A stretch of DNA of 64,000 nt from Streptacidiphilus anmyonensis (GCF_000787855.1 NZ_BBPQ01000008.1:135732-199731); one strand, 5' to 3'. Counted from the stretch's first letter, positions 50,144-59,316 are shown. Notes: generated by a model from the letters alone, not told the origin. Numbers and translations are program-made.

Positions 50144-51103
50144 TCAGGTGACGTCGTCCGGGTGGTAGATCATGGGCTCGCCGGCCGCCAGTTCGGTGGC
50201 GTTGACCGGCTCCGGGATCGGCAGGTCGTCCGCGCCGAGGGCGGAGGGCCGCAGGTCGATCGAGGACGCCTCGTCGTCGTCCAGCCGGCTGTCCGGGTCC
50301 GCGGCCTTCCGCTTGGCCACGGCCTTGTCGCGCAGCGTGGCCACGCCGACGGCGGCGAAGTAGAGCAGGCACATCGGCACGGCGAGCACGGTCATGGTGA
50401 CCGGGTCACCGGTCGGCACGGCGATCGCGGAGAAGACGAAGATCCCGAACACCGCGCCGCGCCACCAGCCGCGCAGGCGGGCGGCGCTCACCACGCCGAG
50501 GAAGTTCAGCATCACCAGCAGCAGCGGGATCTCGAAGGAGAGCCCGAAGACCAGCACCATCCGGATGAAGAAGTCCAGGAACTCGGCGCCGGAGAAGGCC
50601 AGCGAGAAGTTCTTGGGGTTGAAGCTCGCCAGGATCTGCAGGGCCTTGGGGAAGATGGTGTAGGCCAGGTAGGCGCCGCCCGCGAAGAGGGGAACGGCGG
50701 CGGCCACGAAGCCCAGCCCGTACTTCTTCTCCTTCTTGTACAGCCCCGGCGCGACGAACGCCCAGAGCTGGTAGCTCCACACCGGCGCGGCGAGGATGAA
50801 GCCGATCATCATCGAGATCTTGAAGGTGAAGGTCAGCGGCGAGAGCACGCCGTTGTTCACCAGCAGACCGTTGGGACAGGCAGCGGTCTTCTCGCCGTAG
50901 CCGTGCACCCCCGTGATGTGACAGGCCGGAGTGACCAGCTCGTTGATCGCCCAGGTGTGCAGGACCCAGCCCAGGACCGTGGTCACGAGCAGGGCGAGTA
51001 CGCAGACGATCAGCCGGTACCGCAGCTCGCGGAGGTGGTCCGCGAGCGGCATCCGGCCTTCGTCGTTCTTCGGAGGACTCTGCCTCGTCTTTGTGTCGCT
51101 CAC
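50144..51103 (-). CDS. tatC: Sec-independent protein translocase subunit TatC
   Basis: This 319-aa protein has the six-helix TatC fold. The N-terminal signature is RMPLADHLRELRYRL (near 16), which binds the twin-arginine motif of substrates. KISMMIGFILAAPVWSYQLWAFVAPGLYKKEKKY marks helix 2 and the next loop, and FGLSFEIPLLLVML the fourth helix. An acidic cytoplasmic tail of about 60 residues is typical for Streptomyces. The GTG at 51103 is chosen; a longer frame upstream is Pro/Arg-rich shadow. With TatA just upstream it forms the Tat pore that also exports the two phospholipases in this window. Confidence 0.96.
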   Translation of the reverse strand: MSDTKTRQSPPKNDEGRMPLADHLRELRYRLIVCVLALLVTTVLGWVLHTWAINELVTPACHITGVHGYGEKTAACPNGLLVNNGVLSPLTFTFKISMMIGFILAAPVWSYQLWAFVAPGLYKKEKKYGLGFVAAAVPLFAGGAYLAYTIFPKALQILASFNPKNFSLAFSGAEFLDFFIRMVLVFGLSFEIPLLLVMLNFLGVVSAARLRGWWRGAVFGIFVFSAIAVPTGDPVTMTVLAVPMCLLYFAAVGVATLRDKAVAKRKAADPDSRLDDDEASSIDLRPSALGADDLPIPEPVNATELAAGEPMIYHPDDVT

Positions 51104-51152
51104 CGTGCGGCTGTGTCCCTGCGCGAAAGGAAGAAAGGGGAGGAGGTGCGGC

Positions 51153-51446
51153 TCAGCCCTGGGTCGTGGGCTGCTTGTCCTCGACGGGGCGAGCAGAGGC
51201 GGTGTCACCGGGAGCGGCCTGGATGGTCTTCGGAGCGGCGGCCTCGGGCTGCTGCTCGGAGGAGGTCTGCACGTTGCTGACGGCCGCGTCCTTCTTGCCG
51301 TCGTCCTTCATGGCGCCGACCTCGGACTTCAGGATGCGCAGCGACTTGCCGAGGGCACGCGCGGAGTCCGGGAGCCGCTTGGCCCCGAAGAGCAGCAGCA
51401 CGATGACCGCAATGATGATGATTTCGAGAGCGCGGTTTTCGAGCAT
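51153..51446 (-). CDS. tatA: Sec-independent protein translocase subunit TatA
   Basis: This 97-aa protein has the classical TatA form: a short N-terminus, one membrane helix ([18 protein letters not shown], residues 9-26), an amphipathic helix ([17 protein letters not shown]) and a long polar Glu/Gln/Ala-rich tail. The FGAKRLP hinge is diagnostic. The ATG follows GAGGGAA. It lies 49 bp before tatC in the same operon. TatA oligomers form the translocation pore for folded proteins. Confidence 0.96.
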   Translation of the reverse strand: MLENRALEIIIIAVIVLLLFGAKRLPDSARALGKSLRILKSEVGAMKDDGKKDAAVSNVQTSSEQQPEAAAPKTIQAAPGDTASARPVEDKQPTTQG

Positions 51447-51560
51447 CGGGTTCCCTCTTCGTCGTCGTGTCTGCGCCGATGATACGCACCGTGACGTCAC
51501 GGGCGTCCAGAGCGTCGCCGCAGATCTTGCCGCTTCGACGCATCTTCGATACTACGCGGA

Positions 51561-51788
51561 TCAGTTTGTGCCTTGAACAGACGGTGAGGCAGCGGTGAAC
51601 GCGAGTGCGCCCCCGTGTCGGGCGAGCACGTCGGCCTCGCGTTCGACCTCTGCACCCGCCCGCGCGAGACGCTCCGCGCTGCGGGACAGCGCCCTGCTGA
51701 GCAGAACCACCTCACGGTAGGCGAGAACGGCGAGGATTCCCAGCACCATGAGCCCCGTGGTGGTGAGGCCGACGATCATCCAGATCAC
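51561..51788 (-). CDS. Small membrane protein with coiled-coil
   Basis: This 75-aa protein has one N-terminal membrane helix (about 3-24, IVGLTTTGLMVLGILAVLAY). A charged Arg/Glu/Ala helix follows (REVVLLSRALSRSAERLARAGAEVEREADVLARHG) that can form a coiled coil. The layout recalls the short proteins often placed next to tatA in Streptomyces. It starts at GTG 51788, or at the ATG 9 bp inside. It could interact with the Tat complex or be a DUF948-like scaffold; function is unknown. Confidence 0.65.
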   Translation of the reverse strand: MIWMIVGLTTTGLMVLGILAVLAYREVVLLSRALSRSAERLARAGAEVEREADVLARHGGALAFTAASPSVQGTN

Positions 51789-51829
51789 AGGATGAGTCTA
51801 GTGACTCCGCCCGCGTACCCAGTGCCGCG

Positions 51830-51960
51830 CGCGCCAACCTTTGCCCTGCCGCGACGCCTGGCACGCCCATCTGCTGCGTTGACGAACCACCCCAGTACAT
51901 CCAGCACGAGGGCGGTCCGCCGCCTTGCAGCTGCACGCTCCCCCCAGCCTCCGGCTGGGA
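51830..51960. repeat. Intergenic repeat-like element with a GGCTGGG hairpin
   Basis: The 222-bp gap holds no gene. It contains CCCAGCC (51943-51949) and GGCTGGG (51953-51959) around a TCC loop, next to the string GCAGCTGCACGCTCCCC. From memory this string resembles a dispersed intergenic element of streptomycetes; copy number needs a genome search. Confidence 0.35.
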
Positions 51961-52010
51961 GGTGCCCCACGACGACGCGGCTGGCCGGGCAAAGGTCGGC
52001 GGGCACGGCG

Positions 52011-52241
52011 CTAGCGGATCCCCACGTGCAGCCGCATGGTCGGGACGCCCGCGCCGGTGAGGGCGTCGATGATGCGCTCGCCGGCCGGCTTGCGGACGGC
52101 GACGCCGCAGGCCGGGCAGGTGAAGGAGTAGAAGGTGCGCTCCTTCGTGCGGCCGAGCGCCAGGCGGAAGGCGCGGGCCTCCAGCTCGGCCGTCGCGCGG
52201 CAGTCCGGGCACGAGGCCCGGAACCGCGTCGGGGAGACCAT
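52011..52241 (-). CDS. Small zinc-ribbon protein
   Basis: This 76-aa protein has two Cys pairs (CPDC near 11-14 and CPAC near 42-45) spaced as in a zinc ribbon, joined by a basic segment with an Arg-rich strand (FRLALGRTKERTFYSF). The C-terminus ends in GAGVPTMRLHVGIR. The ATG at 52241 follows GGGTGAG and lies 6 bp from the stop of pafC, so it is probably the last gene of the pafBC operon. It may bind nucleic acid or PafBC; this is inference from position. Confidence 0.75.
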   Translation of the reverse strand: MVSPTRFRASCPDCRATAELEARAFRLALGRTKERTFYSFTCPACGVAVRKPAGERIIDALTGAGVPTMRLHVGIR

Positions 52242-52246
52242 CGCGC

Positions 52247-53194
52247 TCACCCGGCGTACCGGGCCAGTGCCGCGTCCGCGGCCCTTCGCGCCTGCTCGGC
52301 GAGCGTCGCGGGGGCGAGCACGCGGCCGTCGGGGCCGAGGCGCAGGACGAGGCGCAGCAGGGAGGAGGGGTCCGGCGTGCGCAGCACGATGCGGAGACCG
52401 CCGTCGGGGAGCTCCTCGGCCGACTCGTGCGGGTAGTACTCGGCGACCCAGCGGCCGCCGGGGGCGACCTCCAGGACGACCTGCGGGTCCTCGCTGGACG
52501 GGTGGACCAGGCCCTCGGACAGGTCGCGCAGCTCCAGCGGCGGCGGGTCGGACGGCGTGTCCAGGACCTTGATCTCGGCGATCCGGTCCAGCCGGAACAT
52601 CCGGCGGTCCTCCGAGAGCCGGCACCAGGCCTCGAGGTAGGTGTGTCCCTCGGTGATCAGGCGGATCGGGTCGACCTCGCGCTCGGTCAGCTCACCGCGC
52701 CCGGAGGACCAGTAGTTCAGCCACAGCCGCTTGCGCTCGGTGAACGCCCGGTCGATCTCGGCGAAGACGTCGCCCTCGGCCTCGAAGGTGACGCCGACGC
52801 GGGTGCTGCCCTCGGCGACGTCGCCGGCCGCGGCCTCCAGCTTGGCGACGGCGCGGGTCAGCGCCTGGCGGTCGCGCTCGCGCAGGCCGGGCATCCCGGC
52901 GACCGCCCGTGCGGCGACCAGCAGCGAGGTCGCCTCGTCGGCGGCCAGCCGCAGCGGCTGGGCGACGTCGTCGGCGTTGTGCCACCAGATCTGCTCGCCG
53001 TCGGTGTCGATGTCGAGCAGATCGCCGCCGCGGAAGCTGGTGCCGCACATCGGCAGCACGCTCAGGTCGCGGATCAGCTCGCGCTCGGTGACGCCGAAGG
53101 CGCGGGCGACCTCGCTGACCCGGGCGCCGGGGCGCTCGCGCAGGTAGGTGACGAGCGAGAGCATCCGACGGGTCTGGTCGATGGCGCTGCTCAT
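52247..53194 (-). CDS. pafC: WYL-domain transcriptional regulator PafC
   Basis: This 315-aa protein has an N-terminal winged helix (1-70, RRMLSLVTYLRERPGARVSEVARAFGV), a WYL domain (about 140-215, with LWLNYWSSGRGELTEREVDPIRLITEGHTYLEAWC) and a C-terminal WCX domain. In mycobacteria PafB and PafC act together as a transcription activator of the RecA-independent DNA-damage response. The start overlaps the stop of pafB by 4 bp (ATGA), so equal amounts should be made. The acidic/basic WYL pocket may sense single-stranded DNA. Confidence 0.95.
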   Translation of the reverse strand: MSSAIDQTRRMLSLVTYLRERPGARVSEVARAFGVTERELIRDLSVLPMCGTSFRGGDLLDIDTDGEQIWWHNADDVAQPLRLAADEATSLLVAARAVAGMPGLRERDRQALTRAVAKLEAAAGDVAEGSTRVGVTFEAEGDVFAEIDRAFTERKRLWLNYWSSGRGELTEREVDPIRLITEGHTYLEAWCRLSEDRRMFRLDRIAEIKVLDTPSDPPPLELRDLSEGLVHPSSEDPQVVLEVAPGGRWVAEYYPHESAEELPDGGLRIVLRTPDPSSLLRLVLRLGPDGRVLAPATLAEQARRAADAALARYAG

Positions 53195-54195
53195 GCGCCC
53201 ACCTCACTCTCGCTCGCGACAGCACCGACACCCGCCACCGCGCGCAGCCGCGCGATGACGTCCGCCCGCAACTCCGCGGGCTCCAGCACGACCACGTCGG
53301 GGCCGTACTCCACCAGATCCGCCGCCAGCCCGAGGCCGTAGGGGATGTCCAGCTCGTCCCACTCCGCGTCGACGGGCTGCGCCGAGACGGCCTTGGCGCG
53401 CAGCGGGAAACCCGCCTTGCGGCGGACGCGAACCCGGGCCCGCTCCGTCGCGCCCTCGCCGGCGAACCGGGCGACCGCCTGCCGGACGTCCACGTGGTCG
53501 GGGACCTCGGCCGTGAAACGCCCGCCCTTGCTGCGGACCTTCCCCATGATCCGACTCAGCCGGAAGACGCGGACGTCCTCGCGGTCGCGGTCCCAGCCGG
53601 CGAGGTACCAGTGGCCGTGCCAGAACTCCAGCGCCCAGGGCTCGACCGTGCGGGCCTCGGCGACGGCGGAGCCGCTCTTGCGGTAGTCGAAGCCCACCGG
53701 ACGGCGGTCGCGCGCGGCGACCAGCAGCGGCTCGAACGCCGCCTCGCGGGCGGGGATGCGCGGCTGGAGCGCGGTACGGCCCTCGGCGTCGTCCTCGGCG
53801 AGCGAGCCGGCCGCGCGCAGCTTCTGCAGGGCGCCGCTGGCGGCCCCGGCGAGACGGGCCTGCTCCCAGACGCCGGCGGCGAGGCTCAGCGCCGCGGCCT
53901 CCTCGGCGTCCAGATGGATCTCCGGCAGGCGATTGACGTCGCGTCGGGCCAGGTAGCCCAGTTCGCCGTCGAGGGGGTTCTCCACCACGTCGATGAGCAG
54001 CCCGAGTTCGCGCAGGTCGTCCTTGTCGCGCTCGAACATGCGGTTGAAGGCGTCCTCGCTGGCCTGCTCCCCCGCCGCCCCGGCCTCACGGTACGCCTCG
54101 ATGGACTCCCGCAGCTCCCGCTTGCTCAACGGGCGCTTGGTGTTCATCAGGCACAGCGCGAGGTTCATCAGGCGCTCGGACTTGGCGATGGGCAT
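53191..54195 (-). CDS. pafB: WYL-domain transcriptional regulator PafB
   Basis: This 334-aa protein has an N-terminal helix-turn-helix (MPIAKSERLMNLALCLMNTKRPLSKRELRES, 1-70), a WYL domain (about 145-215, with RRPVGFDYRKSG and the WALEFWHGHWYLAGWDRDREDVRVFRLSRI strand) and a WCX domain. It pairs with PafC, to which its gene is translationally coupled. Together they control DNA-damage genes in related bacteria. The ATG lacks a strong ribosome-binding site beyond GGGTGAG. It lies within the Pup-proteasome gene order, between the FKBP gene and the zinc-ribbon gene. Confidence 0.95.
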   Translation of the reverse strand: MPIAKSERLMNLALCLMNTKRPLSKRELRESIEAYREAGAAGEQASEDAFNRMFERDKDDLRELGLLIDVVENPLDGELGYLARRDVNRLPEIHLDAEEAAALSLAAGVWEQARLAGAASGALQKLRAAGSLAEDDAEGRTALQPRIPAREAAFEPLLVAARDRRPVGFDYRKSGSAVAEARTVEPWALEFWHGHWYLAGWDRDREDVRVFRLSRIMGKVRSKGGRFTAEVPDHVDVRQAVARFAGEGATERARVRVRRKAGFPLRAKAVSAQPVDAEWDELDIPYGLGLAADLVEYGPDVVVLEPAELRADVIARLRAVAGVGAVASESEVGA

Positions 54196-54364
54196 CGCTC
54201 ACCCTTCTCTACGCGCGGCTCCCGGCCGCGGCGGGCCACTCGGACCACGCATCAACTGACCGTACCGGTAGGCACCTGCGCCACAAAGCGCACCCCCGCC
54301 CGAAGGCCGGCTGTGGTAGCGCGGCACCTCGAACGGGGGTGTGGCGATCGAACCTCTGACGACG

Positions 54365-54736
54365 TCAGACGGCCACGAGGTCGCAGACGAAGATCAGCGT
54401 CTCGCCGGGGGCGATCGCGCTGCCGGCACCGCGGTCGCCGTAGGCGAGGTGCGCCGGGATGATCAGCTCGCGGCGACCGCCGACCTTCATGCCCTGGACA
54501 CCCTGGTCCCAGCCCGCGATGACCTGCCCGACGCCGAGCTTGAACTGGAGCGGCGTGCCCCGGTTCCAGCTGGCGTCGAACTCCTCACCCGAGCTGAAGG
54601 CCACGCCGACGTAGTGGACCTTGACCATGTCGCCGGCCTTCGCCTCGACACCGTCGCCCACCCAGATGTCGCGGATCTGCAGCGTGGCGGGAGCCTCGCC
54701 ACCCGGGAAGTCGATCTCCGGCTTTTCGATGTTCAA
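54365..54736 (-). CDS. FKBP-type peptidyl-prolyl cis-trans isomerase (cytosolic)
   Basis: This 123-aa protein is a single FKBP domain. The catalytic pocket residues are in VKVHYVGVAFSSGEEFDASW (near 37-57), VIAGWDQGVQGMKVGGRR (near 72), IIPAHLAYGDRG (near 90) and LIFVCDLV at the end. The start is a TTG at 54736, supported by GAGGAG 9 bp upstream and by the conserved NIEKPEIDFPGG opening; no ATG or GTG fits. It helps folding by isomerising prolyl bonds. It lies between pafB and a second, lipid-anchored FKBP. Confidence 0.92.
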   Translation of the reverse strand: MNIEKPEIDFPGGEAPATLQIRDIWVGDGVEAKAGDMVKVHYVGVAFSSGEEFDASWNRGTPLQFKLGVGQVIAGWDQGVQGMKVGGRRELIIPAHLAYGDRGAGSAIAPGETLIFVCDLVAV

Positions 54737-54779
54737 GGTAGTGCTCTCCTCAGAACGAACGTGATTGCTCAGGCCTACG

Positions 54780-55784
54780 TTACGCGGCGCCGAGGATGTC
54801 CACGACGAAGACCAGGTTGGAGTTGGCGGGAATGCCCTGGTTCCCCTGGGCGCCGTAGGCGTCGGCGGACGGGATGGAGAGGATCACGCGCGAGCCGACG
54901 GTCTGGCCGACCAGGCCCTTGTCCCAGCCCGGGATGACCTTGCCGGCGCCGATCTGGAACTGGCTGGCGCCGCCGTGGCTCCAGGAGGAGTCGAAGACGG
55001 AGCCGTCCTTGAGCAGCGCACCGGTGTACTGGGCGAAGAGCTGCTGGCCGGGCTTGACCACCGGGCCCTTGCCCTTGATCAGCACGCCGATGCCCAGCTT
55101 CTTCGGGTCCCGCTCGGCGTCGGTGATGGTGAACTTCGCGGCGGCCTTGTCACCCATGGTGACCTGCGGCAGGCCGGCCGGCGGCGTCTGCGGCGTGCCC
55201 GAGGCCTGCGCGTCGTGGGCGAGGGCCATGGTGATGTCGACGACCAGCACGTTGGTGTCGTGGCAGGTGATGTTGTACTTCGAGTACCCGGCGTTCTGGA
55301 AGCCGGCGGCCGGGGGCGCGACGACCAGCACGCGGCTGCCGACCTTGTGGCCCTGAACGGCGTCGGCGAACATCGGCATCATCTGCGTCTGGGACTGGTC
55401 GACCAGCGCGGCCGGGCCGCCGTCCGCGTAGGAGTTCTGCCAGTTGCGGCCGGCCCAGGTGTCGGCGACCAGGTTGAAGCTGACGAAGTCCTGCTTGCCG
55501 ACCACCTGGCCGGTGCCCTCGGAGAGGGTCTTCACGACGAACTTGCCGTCCGGGTCGCCCTTGACGGGGGTGATCTTCGCGGCCTTGCCGAAGCTGCCGG
55601 AGACGGCCGGGAGCGTGCTGTCGTCGCTCACCGGGGTCGGCACGGTCATGGGCGAGGACGCGGCACTGCCGGACGGGCAGGGGCTGGTGGTCGAGGAGTC
55701 GGCCGAGGCCTGCTTGGCGCTGCTCCCACAGCCGGTGAGCAGCAGTGCGGGCGCGAGAAGCAGCGCGGCGGCGAGTCGGCGCAC
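54780..55784 (-). CDS. FKBP-type peptidyl-prolyl isomerase lipoprotein
   Basis: This 334-aa protein has a lipoprotein signal ending in LLLTGC (Cys19) and a Ser/Thr/Pro-rich linker, then two FKBP-like regions. The C-terminal one (about 235-332) has FAQYTGALLKDGSVFDSSW, VIPGWDKGLVGQTVGSR and IPSADAYGAQG, a complete FKBP. The first (about 70-190) has the same outline (FVSFNLVADTWAGRNWQNSY, VGSRVLVVAPPAAG) but is degenerate. It should help fold exported proteins on the cell surface. The GTG start follows AAGGA; the longer frame from 55826 would spoil the signal peptide. Confidence 0.9.
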   Translation of the reverse strand: MRRLAAALLLAPALLLTGCGSSAKQASADSSTTSPCPSGSAASSPMTVPTPVSDDSTLPAVSGSFGKAAKITPVKGDPDGKFVVKTLSEGTGQVVGKQDFVSFNLVADTWAGRNWQNSYADGGPAALVDQSQTQMMPMFADAVQGHKVGSRVLVVAPPAAGFQNAGYSKYNITCHDTNVLVVDITMALAHDAQASGTPQTPPAGLPQVTMGDKAAAKFTITDAERDPKKLGIGVLIKGKGPVVKPGQQLFAQYTGALLKDGSVFDSSWSHGGASQFQIGAGKVIPGWDKGLVGQTVGSRVILSIPSADAYGAQGNQGIPANSNLVFVVDILGAA

Positions 55785-55934
55785 GGTGATCCTTAGGGTG
55801 GTCGCGAATCCGATGGTCCGCGCCACTCTATGGCCTTGCGCCGACTCCGCGCTGGGACCCGCGACACAACACGGGTCACATTTTCGGCACGTACATGCCG
55901 ATACACGGCGTGACCGAACTGATCACATCACCGG

Positions 55935-57296
55935 TCACATCCCGGCGATCAGCTTCTCCACTCGCTCGTCCACGGAACGGAACGGGTCCTTGCACAGCAC
56001 GGTGCGCTGCGCCTGGTCGTTCAGCTTGAGGTGCACCCAGTCGACGGTGAAGTCCCGCCGCTGCTCCTGCGCGCGCCGGATGAAGTCGCCGCGCAGCCGC
56101 GCCCGGGTGGTCTGCGGGGGCACCGACTTGGCCTCGAAGATCTTCAGGTCGTCGCTGACCCGCTCGGCCTGGCCGCGGTTCTGCAGCAGGTAGTACAGCC
56201 CCCGACGGCGGTGGATGTCGTGGTAGGCGAGGTCGATCTGGGCGACCCGGGGGTGCGACATCGAGATGCCGTTCTTGGCCCGGTAGCGCTCGATCAGCTG
56301 GTACTTCATGACCCAGTCGATCTCGCGGTCCACCTTGGAGTAGTCCTCCGTGCGCACCGCCTCCAGCGTGCGGCCCCACAGGTCCAGCACGCGGGCGACG
56401 TTGCCGGTGCGGATGCCCCGGTTGTCCGCGAAGTCGGACGCCTTGTTGAAGTACTCCTGCTGGATCTCCAGGGCGCTGGCCTCGCGGCCGTTGGCGAGCC
56501 TGACCAGCCGGGATCCGGTCAGGTCGTGGGAGACCTCCCGGATGGCCCGGATCGGGTTCTCCAGGGTGAGGTCGCGCAGCACCGTGCCCGCCTCGATCAT
56601 CCGCAGCACCAGGTCGGTCGCGCCGACCTTGAGCAGCGTGGTGGTCTCCGACATGTTGGAGTCGCCCACGATGACGTGCAGGCGGCGGTAGCGCTCGGCG
56701 TCAGCGTGCGGCTCGTCGCGGGTGTTGATGATCGGGCGCGAGCGCGTCGTGGCGGAGCTGACGCCCTCCCAGATGTGCTCCGCGCGCTGGCTGACGCAGT
56801 AGACCGCGCCGCGCGGGGTCTGCAGCACCTTGCCGGCGCCGCAGATCAGCTGCCTGGTGACCAGGAACGGGATCAGTATGTCGGCGAGCCGGGAGAACTC
56901 GCCATGGCGGGCGACCAGGTAGTTCTCGTGGCAGCCGTAGGAGTTGCCGGCGGAGTCGGTGTTGTTCTTGAACAGGTAGACGTCCCCGGCGATGCCCTCC
57001 TCGTGCAGGCGCCGCTCGGCGTCGACGAGGAGGCCCTCCAGGATCCGCTCCCCCGCCTTGTCGTGCGTCACCAGCTCCGCGACGTCGTCGCATTCGGGGG
57101 TGGCGTACTCGGGGTGCGAGCCCACGTCGAGGTAGAGACGGGCCCCGTTGCGCAGGAAGACGTTGCTGCTGCGGCCCCATGACACGACACGGCGGAAGAG
57201 GTACCGCGCCACCTCGTCCGGTGACAGTCGCCGCTGCCCCCGGAACGTGCAGGTGACGCCGTACTCGTTCTCCAGCCCGAAGATTCGGCGGTCCAT
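55935..57296 (-). CDS. pafA: Pup--protein ligase PafA
   Basis: This 453-aa enzyme is of the glutamine-synthetase/carboxylate-amine-ligase fold. Mg-ATP ligands Glu9 and Glu11 are in FGLENEYG, the catalytic base Asp57 in [15 protein letters not shown], and [18 protein letters not shown] (near 110) and [11 protein letters not shown] (near 190) are intact. It attaches the C-terminal Glu of Pup to substrate lysines, using ATP. The length and residues match active PafA. The gene lies between the FKBP lipoprotein and prcA; the 138-bp gap downstream contains short dyads such as TCGGCA-N6-TGCCGA at 55884-55901. Confidence 0.97.
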   Translation of the reverse strand: MDRRIFGLENEYGVTCTFRGQRRLSPDEVARYLFRRVVSWGRSSNVFLRNGARLYLDVGSHPEYATPECDDVAELVTHDKAGERILEGLLVDAERRLHEEGIAGDVYLFKNNTDSAGNSYGCHENYLVARHGEFSRLADILIPFLVTRQLICGAGKVLQTPRGAVYCVSQRAEHIWEGVSSATTRSRPIINTRDEPHADAERYRRLHVIVGDSNMSETTTLLKVGATDLVLRMIEAGTVLRDLTLENPIRAIREVSHDLTGSRLVRLANGREASALEIQQEYFNKASDFADNRGIRTGNVARVLDLWGRTLEAVRTEDYSKVDREIDWVMKYQLIERYRAKNGISMSHPRVAQIDLAYHDIHRRRGLYYLLQNRGQAERVSDDLKIFEAKSVPPQTTRARLRGDFIRRAQEQRRDFTVDWVHLKLNDQAQRTVLCKDPFRSVDERVEKLIAGM

Positions 57297-57374
57297 GCCT
57301 AGTTGTTCACCTTCCCGCCCAGTCTCGAAACCGTGGGAAAAGCTGTGCTGTCGGGGACGGCCCCCGACGCCGCA

Positions 57375-58145
57375 CTACTCGGCGTCGGGCGCGGCCTCCT
57401 CGCCTGCCGCCGGGGCGGCCTCGTCGTCCGTCGCGGCACTGGCGTCGCCCTCGAGGAGCCGGGCCAGTTGGGTGCCGAGCAGCCGCTTGAACTTGCGCTG
57501 CTGCCAGCGGCCGCGGTCCAGCACCGCGACCTCCAGCTGATCCGGCGTCATGGTGCGGGCCGCGCCGCCGTTCGGGTCCCGGGCCAGGCTGTCGACGGCG
57601 AGCTTGAGCGCCTCCGGCAGACTCAGGCCCTCCTCGTGCCGCTGGTCCAGGTAACTCGCGATCGACTCGGCGTTGCCGCCGACGGCGACGCTGCTGTGCT
57701 CGTCGACGACCGACCCGTCCGGAGTGAGCCGGTAGATCTGGTCGTCGCCGGGGTTCTTGCCCACCTCGGCCACGATCAGCTCGACCTCGTAGGGCTTCTC
57801 GCCGGTGGACGAGAAGATGGTGCCCAGGGTCTGGGCGTAGACGTTGGCCAGGCCGCGCGCGTTGACGTCGGCGCGGTCGTAGGAGTAGCCGCGCAGGTCG
57901 GCGTAGCGGACGCCGCCGATGCGGAGGTTCTCGAACTCGTTGTAGCGGCCGACGGCGGCGAAGGCGATCCGGTCGTAGATCTCGGAGACCTTGTGCAGCG
58001 CGCGGGAGGTGTTCTCCGCGACGAAGACGATGCCGTCGGCGTAGGTGAGCACGACCACGGACCGGCCCCGCGCGATGCCCTTGCGGGCGTACTCGGCGCG
58101 GTCGGCCATGGCCTGCTGGGGTGAGACGTAGAACGGCGTCGACAC
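57375..58145 (-). CDS. prcA: Proteasome subunit alpha PrcA
   Basis: This 256-aa protein is the alpha subunit of the 20S proteasome. It opens with [26 protein letters not shown], the gating N-terminus, and shows [16 protein letters not shown] and the proteasome fold up to about 225. The acidic Ala/Glu tail of about 25 residues is typical of Streptomyces. It lacks the catalytic Thr and forms the outer rings that contact ARC. The GTG start follows AAGGGGCG. It lies 67 bp behind prcB, in one operon with pup. Confidence 0.97.
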   Translation of the reverse strand: MSTPFYVSPQQAMADRAEYARKGIARGRSVVVLTYADGIVFVAENTSRALHKVSEIYDRIAFAAVGRYNEFENLRIGGVRYADLRGYSYDRADVNARGLANVYAQTLGTIFSSTGEKPYEVELIVAEVGKNPGDDQIYRLTPDGSVVDEHSSVAVGGNAESIASYLDQRHEEGLSLPEALKLAVDSLARDPNGGAARTMTPDQLEVAVLDRGRWQQRKFKRLLGTQLARLLEGDASAATDDEAAPAAGEEAAPDAE

Positions 58146-58212
58146 CGGTCGCCCCTTCTCTTCGGATCCCTGCGGATTGTCTCGGCTTGTCGGACGGTCA
58201 GGTGGGGTGAGG

Positions 58213-59058
58213 TCAGAGCATCGGTGCCTGCGGGCCGTCCGGCTGCGACAGGCGGTGGCCGAGAACGGCCTCGGCGAGCTCGCCGACCTCGGCGTCGGCG
58301 AGGCGGCGGAAGCCCTCCTCGGTGATGACCGAGACGATCGGGAAGATCCGGCGGGTGAGGTCGGGGCCACCGGTGGCGGAGTCGTCGTCGGCGGCGTCGT
58401 AGAGCGCCTGGATGGCGACGGTGGCCGCGCCCTCGGCGGTCAGGTCGGAGCGGTACAGCTTCTTGAGCGAGCCCTTGGCGAACAGCGAGCCGGAGCCCAC
58501 CGTCGCGAAGCCCGTCTCCTCGGAGCGGCCGCCGGTGACGTCGTAGGTGAAGATGCGGCCCCTGCCCTGTTCGAGGTCGTAGCCCGCGAACATCGGGACC
58601 ACGGCCAGGCCCTGCATGGCCATCCCCAGGTTGCCCCGGATCATGGTGGTCAGGCGGTTGGCCTTGCCCTCGAGCGAGAGCGAGGTGCCCTCGATCTTCT
58701 CGTAGTGCTCCAGCTCCAGCTGGAACAGGCGCACCATCTCGACCGCGAGACCGGCGGCGCCGGCGATGCCGACCGCGGAGTACTCGTCGGCCGGGAAGAC
58801 CTTCTCGATGTCACGCTGGGCGATGATGTTGCCCATGGTGGCCCGGCGGTCACCGGCGAGGACCACGCCGCCGTCGAAGGTGGCCGAGACGATGGTGGTG
58901 CCGTGCGGCGCCTCCAGCGGCTGCACCCCGGCCGGCAGCGTCCGCCGGCCGGGCAGCAGCTCGGGCTGGTGGTCGGCCAGGAACTCCAGGAACGACGACG
59001 AGCCCGGCTTGAGGAAGGCAGCCGGCAGACGCCCGGTGCCAGAGAGATAGGCTTCCAC
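58213..59058 (-). CDS. prcB: Proteasome subunit beta PrcB
   Basis: This 281-aa proteasome beta subunit has a propeptide of about 53 residues. It is removed to expose the catalytic Thr54 ([25 protein letters not shown]). Lys and Asp of the active site are in GDRRAT and the following strands. It degrades unfolded proteins in the inner chamber of the particle. The GTG start follows GGAAGGAAAG; a longer frame to 59088 is not needed. It lies 39 bp behind pup and 67 bp before prcA. Confidence 0.97.
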   Translation of the reverse strand: MEAYLSGTGRLPAAFLKPGSSSFLEFLADHQPELLPGRRTLPAGVQPLEAPHGTTIVSATFDGGVVLAGDRRATMGNIIAQRDIEKVFPADEYSAVGIAGAAGLAVEMVRLFQLELEHYEKIEGTSLSLEGKANRLTTMIRGNLGMAMQGLAVVPMFAGYDLEQGRGRIFTYDVTGGRSEETGFATVGSGSLFAKGSLKKLYRSDLTAEGAATVAIQALYDAADDDSATGGPDLTRRIFPIVSVITEEGFRRLADAEVGELAEAVLGHRLSQPDGPQAPML

Positions 59059-59097
59059 AGCTTTCCTTCCGGTGAGTGAGTCGATCAAGGAGAGAAT

Positions 59098-59316
59098 CTA
59101 CTCTCCGCCCTTCTGGACGAAGCCCCGGACGAAGTCCTCCGCGTTGGACTCGAGCACCTCGTCGATCTCGTCGAGGACCGCGTCGACGTCGTCGTCCAGC
59201 TTCTCCTTGCGCTCCTTCAGGTCCGAGGCCTCGTTCGCCTCGGCCTCGGTCTCCTCGACCTCCTCGGAGGAGCGGTTCGCCCGCTGCTGGCCGCCGCCGG
59301 TGTCCTTGGTCGCCAT
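59098..59316 (-). CDS. pup: Prokaryotic ubiquitin-like protein Pup
   Basis: This 72-aa acidic protein is disordered at the N-terminus (ATKDTGGGQQRANRSSEEVEE) with coiled-coil-forming helices (SDLKERKEKLDDDVDAVLDEIDEVLE) that bind ARC. The C-terminus is FVQKGGE. Because it already ends in Glu, Dop deamidation is not needed before ligation, unlike the GGQ form of mycobacteria. The ATG at 59316 follows GTGAGGGAC. A symmetric GTTCACC dyad lies about 100 bp upstream and may control the pup-prcB-prcA operon. Confidence 0.98.
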   Translation of the reverse strand: MATKDTGGGQQRANRSSEEVEETEAEANEASDLKERKEKLDDDVDAVLDEIDEVLESNAEDFVRGFVQKGGE

